Source of the DNA: Methanobacterium sp.
GTDB taxonomy: Archaea > Methanobacteriota > Methanobacteria > Methanobacteriales > Methanobacteriaceae
DNA length: 5,599 nucleotides
Direction of reading: 5' to 3'
Assembly (NCBI GenBank): GCA_028682985.1
Contig: JAJRAE010000004.1
Location: forward strand, 1 to 5,599
Position numbers and translations under genes: made by a program. The notes beneath the pieces were generated by a model. The model was not told the origin of the DNA, did not search any database, and saw nothing but the letters and a program-made list of their open reading frames with translations. Shown one piece after another: positions 1-4,714 of the stretch (position 1 is its first letter; each line of letters starts with the position of its first letter).

Positions 1-118
1 CTCCAAATATATCAAAGCGGTCTGGATTTATTTTATCTATCTGCCATCCCCAGAGAAGGGATAAAAATATGAAAACACCACCATAGGCAGCATAAACTCT
101 ACCACTGTTTTGAATTTT
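1..118 (-). pseudogene. ynfA: 5'-truncated YnfA/UPF0060 family membrane protein remnant
   Basis: Reading the minus strand from 118 down to the window edge gives 39 open codons beginning KIQNSGRVYAAYGGVFIF and continuing through LLWGW to NPDRFDIFG. GRVYAAYGG, LLWGW-ID and PDRxD are hallmarks of YnfA (UPF0060), a small inner-membrane protein of about 108 residues with four predicted helices and no settled biochemical role. The visible part corresponds roughly to residues 52-92 (third helix and the following loop); the C-terminus lies outside the window. No start codon is available: a TAG sits directly upstream (119-121), another in-frame TAA lies just beyond it, and the 90 bp before trkA do not encode the first two helices in any frame I checked. 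I therefore call it a decayed remnant, not a working gene. Family recognition is from motif memory and is strong; the pseudogene status is inferred and depends partly on sequence beyond position 1. Confidence 0.8.
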
Positions 119-209
119 CTAATTTTATTTAATATTAACCAGTACTAGGGCTTTTGAACAAATTTAGAATAAATAAATATGAGAATTTTTTTATTATATA
201 AATGAATTA
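119..209. other. AT-rich non-coding gap between trkA and the ynfA remnant
   Basis: This 91-bp stretch is strongly AT-rich and has stop codons in all minus-strand frames. It contains a 10-bp perfect palindrome TTAATATTAA (129-138) and, read on the minus strand, a T-rich section at about 157-180 that could end the trkHA transcript, without a clear run of T. It lies where the first half of ynfA would be expected, so it may contain the deletion junction. No RNA gene is visible. Confidence 0.5.
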
Positions 210-929
210 TTAGCTTTTATTTAAATATTTATTATCAGAGAATATACTGTAGTATGTTGAAGTTTCAGGTACATTAAGGTCCTTGGTGAACCTCTTAAGC
301 ACGTTTTTAATGAATTTAGTTTTAATTAAAACTGATATCTTAACACCTTTATTAAGAATCATATCTGGAGTGGGAATAATAATATCACCATTGGAATACA
401 TGGCTACAATTATATAATCATCTGTAGGGCTGATATCGCCTATTTTTTTCCCTACAAATTCCCCCTTTTCCAGGGTGAAATCTAATAACTCGGCATCTCC
501 CTTACCCAGTACCGCTAAGTCTGCTATTTTGGGTTTAATAATGAGTCTTTCCACATAGCTGGCTGCGGTTAATTCGGGGTTTATCACGGTATTGATGCCA
601 ACGTTACAAAAAGCCTCTTTATGGTTGGGATCGCTAACTCGGGAAATTATTTTTGGTACATTAAATTCTTTAGCAAGTATGCAGGCTAAAAGATTGGGTT
701 CATCATGTCCAGTGGCCGCCACAAAAACATCAGCATCTTCTATGTTACATTCCTCCAGTATATTGATATCAGTGCCGCTTCCACATATAACTGTGGCATC
801 CAATTCAGGCGCTATTTCCTGACACTTTTCTTCACTTGATTCAATTAAAGTGATATCATGACCGTCAGAAACTAGAAAAAAGGACAGATTTAGACCAACT
901 CTTCCACCACCCATTATAACTACATTCAT
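210..929 (-). CDS. trkA: TrkA-like potassium uptake regulatory subunit (RCK_N + RCK_C)
   Basis: This is a cytoplasmic ring-forming subunit that binds NAD(H)/nucleotide and gates the TrkH channel. The 239 residues begin with a Rossmann-type RCK_N domain (about 1-130). It has the glycine loop MGGGRVG (6-12), an acidic Glu30 at the end of the second strand (LIESS) to hold the ribose, and GSGTD (50-54) followed by the AATGHDEPN stretch typical of TrkA. An RCK_C (TrkA_C) domain follows at about 136-212. The last ~27 residues (RFTKDLNVPETSTYY onward) are a polar tail beyond the usual end of the domain. The ATG at 927-929 is preceded by GAGGT (936-940, minus sense) at 6-nt spacing, which supports this start. 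It lies 54 bp downstream of trkH on the same strand, the arrangement expected for a Trk system; a possible promoter sits in the gap. Family assignment is firm. Bacterial TrkA often has two RCK units; this single-unit form is common in archaea. Confidence 0.95.
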   Translation of the reverse strand: MNVVIMGGGRVGLNLSFFLVSDGHDITLIESSEEKCQEIAPELDATVICGSGTDINILEECNIEDADVFVAATGHDEPNLLACILAKEFNVPKIISRVSDPNHKEAFCNVGINTVINPELTAASYVERLIIKPKIADLAVLGKGDAELLDFTLEKGEFVGKKIGDISPTDDYIIVAMYSNGDIIIPTPDMILNKGVKISVLIKTKFIKNVLKRFTKDLNVPETSTYYSIFSDNKYLNKS

Positions 930-971
930 AAGATTACCTCAATATGTGTTCTAAAGCAAATATGATATACA

Positions 972-981
972 ACTTATAAGT
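972..981 (-). promoter_or_regulatory. Possible TATA box of an internal trkA promoter
   Basis: The perfect 10-bp palindrome ACTTATAAGT lies in the trkH-trkA gap, centred about 47 bp before the trkA ATG. An archaeal start site about 25 bp downstream would leave a leader of roughly 20 nt that includes the GAGGT ribosome binding site. The spacing fits, but short AT-rich matches arise easily here, and trkA may simply be read through from trkH. Confidence 0.35.
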
Positions 982-983
982 AT

Positions 984-2426
984 TTACCTTTTGATCCTTT
1001 TGAATTGATCTACCAATAATTTCAATAAAACCAGAGCAGGGATAATTTCAATTCTACCAATCCACATATTAAATATCATGAAGATTTCGGGTATTGCGGG
1101 CATATTCGGGGATGTTATACCCATTGAAAGCCCTACATTCCCCTGTGCTGAAGCAACTTCAAAAAGAGAGTCTATTCCACCATAACCGTATTGCATAAAG
1201 ACCAGCCAGCTTATGAAGATAAAAAGTAAATATATAAATACATAACTACCAGCTTCTCTAATTTCTACATCACCCAAGGTCTTTCCACCTAGTTTTCTGG
1301 TTATTACTGATCCTTCGGGTGAAATAATTCTTCTAACTTCCCAAAAAATAGATTTAAATAGAGTTACAATTCGTATTAGTTTTAAAGCACCGGAAGTCGA
1401 ACCAGCAGCCATACCTATAATCATGGCCACTGCTAGAATTACTTTAGGATAGTCTGTCCAAGCTGCCATGGCACTTACTGGTAAAGTATTTGACCCTGTA
1501 CAACTTAAAGCAGAAACCACGTAAAATACAGCGTTAAGATTTGTAAATTGGGCAAATATAATAAGTAAAATTGAAAAAATAGCCACTATAATTATTGTTG
1601 CTTGCAGTTGTATATCACGCATAACATCTAATACCCTGCCCTTAAGCGCATTATAATGGACTAAAAAGCTGGTTCCACCAATAAGCATTAATACTATGGT
1701 TATAATGGTTATCAAGTCACTGTTATATGCTCCTATATTGTTATTTTTAACTGACATGCCCCCAGTGGATAGGTTGGTAAAAGTATTATTAATTGCATCA
1801 AAGATGGACATTCCAGCCAACACATATAAAATAATGCCTAAAATTGTATAAAATAGATAAATCCACCATATGGTTTTAACGGTATTCGCTATGCTTGGCT
1901 TTATTTTCTCCTCTCTTGCCTCAGATTTATATAACCGCGCAGCTGTAGTACCGGGTCTTATTAAAATTCCAATTACCATTATAACAACTCCCAATCCACC
2001 TACCCACTGTTCAATACTTCTTAAAAAAAGAACAGATTGTGGCAATATCTCCACGTTGATAAATATGGTAAGACCACTACCACTGTAAGCAGACATACTT
2101 TCAAAATAAGCATTTAAAAAACTTAAATGGGTTATAGTCATTAGACATAAACTACCAATAAAAGCCGCCCAGAGCCAAGCTATGGCAGCAATTATCATAC
2201 CATGTCTAAGTCTTAATCTTCGATCATCAAAGGGTAACTTCCTTAAAACGAATCCAAGGGCAATTGAAAATAGACCAAATAATAAATAAAAACCAATTAA
2301 ATTGGTTTCACCATAAATCAAGGCGATTATTATCGGAGTTAATGTAATTAATCCGATTCCCTGCATTATGATGCCTAATGGATGGGAAATTAAAAGAAAA
2401 TCTCTTTTACCTAAAACAGCCTTCAT
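984..2426 (-). CDS. trkH: TrkH/KtrB-family potassium transporter membrane subunit
   Basis: This is the channel-like membrane subunit that moves potassium into the cell, gated by TrkA. The 480 residues show the four M1-P-M2 repeats of the TrkH/KtrB/HKT superfamily. Filter loops are recognisable in order: SAYSGSGLT (112-120, Gly118), NLSTGGMS (218-225, Gly222), ALSCTGSNT (306-314, Gly311) and AQGNVGLS (427-434, Gly432). Glycine at all four positions argues for potassium rather than sodium selectivity. Other family marks are RSIEQWVGGLG (136-146), the gate-loop segment GSTSGALKLIR (342-352) with Lys349, and the C-terminal WIGRIEIIPALVLL (455-468). Two additional helices at about 15-60 precede the first repeat, as in TrkH. 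Length is normal. The ATG at 2424-2426 has no convincing ribosome binding site; a TATA-like box about 34 bp upstream suggests a very short leader. trkA follows 54 bp downstream. Assignment is firm; TrkH versus TrkG/KtrB naming is convention. Confidence 0.95.
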   Translation of the reverse strand: MKAVLGKRDFLLISHPLGIIMQGIGLITLTPIIIALIYGETNLIGFYLLFGLFSIALGFVLRKLPFDDRRLRLRHGMIIAAIAWLWAAFIGSLCLMTITHLSFLNAYFESMSAYSGSGLTIFINVEILPQSVLFLRSIEQWVGGLGVVIMVIGILIRPGTTAARLYKSEAREEKIKPSIANTVKTIWWIYLFYTILGIILYVLAGMSIFDAINNTFTNLSTGGMSVKNNNIGAYNSDLITIITIVLMLIGGTSFLVHYNALKGRVLDVMRDIQLQATIIIVAIFSILLIIFAQFTNLNAVFYVVSALSCTGSNTLPVSAMAAWTDYPKVILAVAMIIGMAAGSTSGALKLIRIVTLFKSIFWEVRRIISPEGSVITRKLGGKTLGDVEIREAGSYVFIYLLFIFISWLVFMQYGYGGIDSLFEVASAQGNVGLSMGITSPNMPAIPEIFMIFNMWIGRIEIIPALVLLKLLVDQFKRIKR

Positions 2427-2455
2427 TTTTATCCAATAACTACTGTAACATTACT

Positions 2456-2465
2456 GTTTAAATAG
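2456..2465 (-). promoter_or_regulatory. Possible TATA box for trkH
   Basis: On the minus strand the sequence reads CTATTTAAAC, centred about 34 bp before the trkH ATG and just past the T-rich tract that follows the PH-domain gene. An archaeal start site about 25 bp downstream would leave a leader of only 8-10 nt, which fits the missing ribosome binding site. Position and AT-rich match are the only support. Confidence 0.4.
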
Positions 2466-2490
2466 TTTAGTACCACAAATTTTTCCCCTT

Positions 2491-2503
2491 AAATAAAAAA
2501 AAA
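2491..2503 (-). terminator. T-rich terminator-like tract after the PH-domain gene
   Basis: Directly after the TAA of the PH-domain gene the minus strand reads nine consecutive T, then ATTT. Uninterrupted T tracts are a known sufficient signal for archaeal RNA polymerase termination, and the tract precedes the likely trkH promoter. No strong hairpin is seen. If it works, the PH-domain gene and trkHA are separate transcripts. Confidence 0.5.
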
Positions 2504-3106
2504 TTATAACTTGAACTTCTTATCATATTCTTCAATAATGGATTTTTTGGCTTCTCTAGGCTTATATTTTCGGTATCCAATATCTTCTCCCTGCATAAGC
2601 CTATTTATGGTGTTGTCAACCTGGTTAGGATTGGGTATGTCTTCTAGTACCACCTGGGTGTGTTCATGTCCCCCGAATATTTCAATATCACCCGCTTTAA
2701 AAAGCCTCTCCAGAAGCCCCTGAGAAACGTCGATATCCTGGATCATATTATAAGGCATGTATATCTTTTTTTTCCTGAATATTCCCCTTTTGATCATGAC
2801 TCTATGGGTTGTTAGCATGTAATGGACCGCTCTCCAGGAAAGTAAATCCCAGATTATCCAGAAAAATAGGATAACCACTAATAAGAGCATTATATAACTA
2901 GTAGCCTGCACCAGGGGTAGTTGTATGTAATAAATTAATATTGCCTGCACTGAGACTGCCAGTGCCAGTACAGTGGTGAATAGATATAAAAGCAGGAATA
3001 AAATGAATATTTTTAATATGGTTGATCCCAGATTAAGGGTGAACCGTGGTCTGGTTTCAAATAATACTTTTTCCCCTGCAAAGGGGGATGGATCTCTTTC
3101 TGCCAT
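2504..3106 (-). CDS. Membrane protein with bacterial PH (YdbS/DUF304-like, bPH2) domain
   Basis: The function is unknown. The 200-residue protein has a short N-terminal segment with GEKVLFETRPRF (11-22), common before the first helix in this family. Two strongly hydrophobic membrane segments follow at about 28-60 and 68-90. A soluble bPH2 domain comes next (about 92-170), with the family pattern YMLTTHRVMIKRGIF (96-110), then YMPYNMIQDIDVSQGLLERL (116-135) and GDIEIFGG (139-146). A charged tail rich in Lys and Glu ends the protein. Such domains occur in YdbS/YdbT-type envelope proteins; binding of a lipid or protein partner at the inner membrane face is only inferred. The ATG is preceded by GGAG (3114-3117, minus sense) at 7-nt spacing, and a TATA-like box lies further upstream. 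It is divergent from the UPF0280 gene and separated from trkH by a T tract, so a role in potassium uptake cannot be claimed. The fold call is confident, the function is not. Confidence 0.85.
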   Translation of the reverse strand: MAERDPSPFAGEKVLFETRPRFTLNLGSTILKIFILFLLLYLFTTVLALAVSVQAILIYYIQLPLVQATSYIMLLLVVILFFWIIWDLLSWRAVHYMLTTHRVMIKRGIFRKKKIYMPYNMIQDIDVSQGLLERLFKAGDIEIFGGHEHTQVVLEDIPNPNQVDNTINRLMQGEDIGYRKYKPREAKKSIIEEYDKKFKL

Positions 3107-3143
3107 TTTGTTTCTCCGGGAGACTAGAAAAAATTCTACTTCT

Positions 3144-3153
3144 TAATTTATAC
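3144..3153 (-). promoter_or_regulatory. Likely TATA box for the PH-domain gene
   Basis: The minus strand reads GTATAAATTA, centred about 43 bp upstream of the ATG. A start site about 25 bp downstream would give a leader of roughly 17-20 nt that contains the GGAG ribosome binding site. A second TATA-like element, ATTTATAAAA (about 3164-3173), lies further upstream and is a weaker alternative. Confidence 0.5.
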
Positions 3154-3189
3154 ACATGCCAGGTTTTATAAATATTTTTTTTAATGGGT

Positions 3190-3198
3190 ATATTTATG
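3190..3198 (+). promoter_or_regulatory. Possible TATA box for the UPF0280 gene
   Basis: ATATTTATG lies about 30 bp before the ATG at 3224, which puts the expected start site within a few bases of the start codon. No ribosome binding site is seen before the ATG, so a leaderless transcript is likely. A better-looking TTTATAAAA at 3204-3212 is too close to the ATG to drive this start. Confidence 0.4.
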
Positions 3199-3223
3199 TG
3201 CTGTTTATAAAATCTAAATTTGT

Positions 3224-3952
3224 ATGATTAAAGAAAAAATCTCCATTGAAGAGACTAACATAAACCTCATCACTGATCTGGAGAAACATAAACTTTATTA
3301 TTATATCCTGACCATTCGTCAGGAACTTAAAAATTATATTTTTAGGCATGAAGATTTTCTTTTAAGTTTAGAACCGGTTCTTGTGGAAGATGCTCCTTTA
3401 ATTGTGAAGATGATGGCTCGGGCAGGTAGGAAGGCCGAGGTAGGTCCTATGGCTGCCGTTGCAGGGTCCATAGCTCAGCTTTCCATGTTGTATCTTGTTG
3501 GTGAGGGTGCAAAAAAAGCCATTGTTGATAATGGCGGAGATGTGTCTTTAAAGACAAATGAAGATGTTGTTATGGGGCTTTACGCTGGGAATTCCTCACT
3601 ATCCGGCCAGCTGGGATTTAAAATAAAACATGAGAAAACTCCCATGGGTATATGTACCTCCTCTGGAACGGTGGGGCATTCCATCAGTTTTGGCCGGGCT
3701 GATTCGGTTACCGTGTTCGCTGAGGAAGCCAGCACCGCAGATGCACTCGCCACATCCATAGCCAATGAAGTACTGGGAAAAATTGACAGCGATGCTGTGG
3801 GTAATGGTCTGGCCCGGGCAGAAGAATTCAGACCGTACCTGAAAGGTGTTCTGATAATTGTGGGAGAATCCGCCGGAATAGTTGGTAAAATTCCCCATAT
3901 AATCAAAACAGATAAAAAGGTGGTTTTAGAGGATTTGTTTGATGTTTATTAA
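3224..3952 (+). CDS. UPF0280 family protein (ApbE-like fold)
   Basis: This 242-residue protein matches UPF0280, a family conserved in methanogens and some anaerobic bacteria with no established reaction. After an N-terminal region (1-55), family segments are VKMMARAGRKAEVGPMAAVA (61-80), VDNGGDVSL (101-109), MGICTSSGTVGHS (141-153) and SVTVFAEEASTADALATSIA (161-180). The last three resemble the GGxx, TSG and ADALAT motifs of ApbE, the FAD:protein FMN transferase. Asp173 and Thr177 fall where ApbE holds its metal ion, but the ApbE HxxDP segment is replaced by GHSISFGRAD. Use of a flavin or nucleotide is therefore possible but unproven. Length is normal for the family. The ATG start gives the expected N-terminus but lacks a ribosome binding site, fitting a leaderless message. 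It is divergent from the PH-domain gene and converges on the siroheme protein 30 bp away, so it is transcribed alone as far as the window shows. Confidence 0.88.
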   Translation: MIKEKISIEETNINLITDLEKHKLYYYILTIRQELKNYIFRHEDFLLSLEPVLVEDAPLIVKMMARAGRKAEVGPMAAVAGSIAQLSMLYLVGEGAKKAIVDNGGDVSLKTNEDVVMGLYAGNSSLSGQLGFKIKHEKTPMGICTSSGTVGHSISFGRADSVTVFAEEASTADALATSIANEVLGKIDSDAVGNGLARAEEFRPYLKGVLIIVGESAGIVGKIPHIIKTDKKVVLEDLFDVY

Positions 3953-3975
3953 TTCTATCTGGACTTTAATAAAAT

Positions 3976-3989
3976 GAAATTTTTATTTC
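3976..3989. terminator. Weak inverted repeat in the convergent gap
   Basis: GAAAT-TTTT-ATTTC forms a 5-bp stem with a 4-base loop, between the UPF0280 stop (3952) and the end of the siroheme protein gene, and overlaps that gene's last codons. Both strands are T-rich here. It could help end both transcripts, but the stem is short and AT-only, so this is a weak call. Confidence 0.2.
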
Positions 3990-4654
3990 TTTAAAACTTC
4001 CTCTTTGAAAGTTTCAAAGCCTTCATTTTCTATCAAGTAGCCTAATCTCTTTTTAAAATCTATTTTCTTATAATAGTCCAGAATTTCAGTGGTTAGATCC
4101 AGAACCTCTTCATCGGATAAATTTTTAGCCAAAACTTTACCCTCTTTAACTTGAAGCCCGCAGGTTCCACCAACTAAATATCTCCAGCCCTTAGGCGTTC
4201 CAATAATACCTATATCACGTACTTTAGATTCTGCACAGGAATTCGGACATCCTGATAGTGATATTTTCACTTTATCTGGGGTGGGTGTTTTGTGGAAATT
4301 TTCATCAATCTTTAATCCCAGTTCTAAGGTGTTTTGGTAGGCCTTTTTACAGGAAGTATTCCCTATACAAAATTTAACCCCCCGAACACATTTGCCTGTG
4401 AATCCGCCGGGCTCCATTTCCAGTTCTTCCAATATAGGCCCTATTTGATCTTCTCTGATGCCGTAAAATCCTATTCTATGTTCTGATGTAACTTTCAAGT
4501 GTTTAACCTGGTATTTTTCTGCTACATCTGCCAGTTTGCGCAGAGTAACCGGGTCCAGCAGTCCACCTGGGATATAGGGTATTATTGCATAATTTTCCAT
4601 GTCTTTTTGAACTGCCGCGCCTTTTTCCGGTATGTTTTCACGTGTTTTCTCCAA
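3983..4654 (-). CDS. Small siroheme/[4Fe-4S] sulfite-reductase-like protein (Dsr-LP type)
   Basis: This is a single-repeat member of the nitrite/sulfite reductase fold. Residues about 10-85 form the ferredoxin-like half-domain (AIIPYIPGGLLDP at 23-35, LKVTSEHRIGFYGI at 53-66). Residues about 86-210 form the siroheme/cluster half with the complete ligand set: Cys96 and Cys102 (CIGNTSC, C-x5-C), then Cys136 and Cys140 (SGCPNSC, C-x3-C). Lys128 and Lys130 (DKVKISLSGC) sit just before the second pair, where sulfite reductases often carry substrate lysines. At 223 residues (about 25 kDa) it is half the size of normal enzymes but matches the small, low-spin 'assimilatory-type' sulfite reductases known from Methanosarcina barkeri and Desulfovibrio vulgaris, and the Dsr-like proteins common in methanogens. 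Substrate (sulfite, nitrite or other) cannot be read from sequence. The start is TTG (4652-4654) with GGGTG upstream; the internal ATG at residue 19 lacks such a site and would cut the conserved EKGAAVQKD segment. It lies 60 bp downstream of moeA. Confidence 0.88.
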   Translation of the reverse strand: MEKTRENIPEKGAAVQKDMENYAIIPYIPGGLLDPVTLRKLADVAEKYQVKHLKVTSEHRIGFYGIREDQIGPILEELEMEPGGFTGKCVRGVKFCIGNTSCKKAYQNTLELGLKIDENFHKTPTPDKVKISLSGCPNSCAESKVRDIGIIGTPKGWRYLVGGTCGLQVKEGKVLAKNLSDEEVLDLTTEILDYYKKIDFKKRLGYLIENEGFETFKEEVLKK

Positions 4655-4661
4655 AAATATA

Positions 4662-4666
4662 CACCC
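4662..4666 (-). promoter_or_regulatory. Ribosome binding site deciding the TTG start
   Basis: The minus strand reads GGGTG (within AAAGGGTG) 7 nt before the TTG codon of the siroheme protein gene. No comparable site precedes the next in-frame ATG (residue 19), so the TTG is the better start. Confidence 0.6.
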
Positions 4667-4690
4667 TTTAATAAGTTAAATTGATGGGAA

Positions 4691-4706
4691 GTTATCTTAG
4701 TTATCT
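4691..4706. repeat. Tandem 7-bp direct repeat, possible operator
   Basis: GTTATCT occurs twice (4691-4697 and 4700-4706) separated by TA, a 9-bp period. Read on the minus strand it is AGATAAC-TA-AGATAAC. It lies in the 60-bp gap between moeA and the siroheme protein gene, just downstream of a TATA-like box and around the predicted transcription start, where a bound repressor would block polymerase. Operator function is inferred from position only. Confidence 0.4.
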
Positions 4707-4714
4707 AAATAAAT
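4705..4714 (-). promoter_or_regulatory. Possible TATA box for the siroheme protein gene
   Basis: The minus strand reads ATTTATTTAG immediately after the moeA stop codon, centred about 55 bp before the TTG start. A start site about 25 bp downstream would give a leader of roughly 30 nt that includes the GGGTG site. Co-transcription with moeA is the alternative. Confidence 0.35.

Noticed and set aside
129..138. Palindrome TTAATATTAA as a regulatory site
   Set aside because: Short AT-only palindromes are expected by chance in such AT-rich sequence, and no gene start is nearby.
592..822. Open frame of 76 codons on the plus strand
   Set aside because: Lies wholly antisense to trkA, has no recognisable family motifs and no promoter or ribosome binding site; shadow of the trkA codons.
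1870..2088. Open frame of 72 codons on the plus strand
   Set aside because: Antisense to the conserved trkH membrane region; apparent hydrophobicity is a by-product of the trkH codons.
2511..2723. Open frame of 70 codons on the plus strand
   Set aside because: Antisense to the PH domain, no independent signals.
3107..3223. Small RNA or tRNA gene in the divergent intergenic region
   Set aside because: No GC-rich stem, cloverleaf or conserved RNA motif is visible; the region is accounted for by promoter elements.
3580..3906. Two minus-strand open frames (108 and 99 codons) inside the UPF0280 gene
   Set aside because: The plus-strand UPF0280 frame has clear family motifs throughout; the reverse frames show none and overlap each other.
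4499..4684. Open frame of 61 codons on the plus strand
   Set aside because: Antisense to the start of the siroheme protein gene; cysteine- and phenylalanine-rich product without a known pattern.
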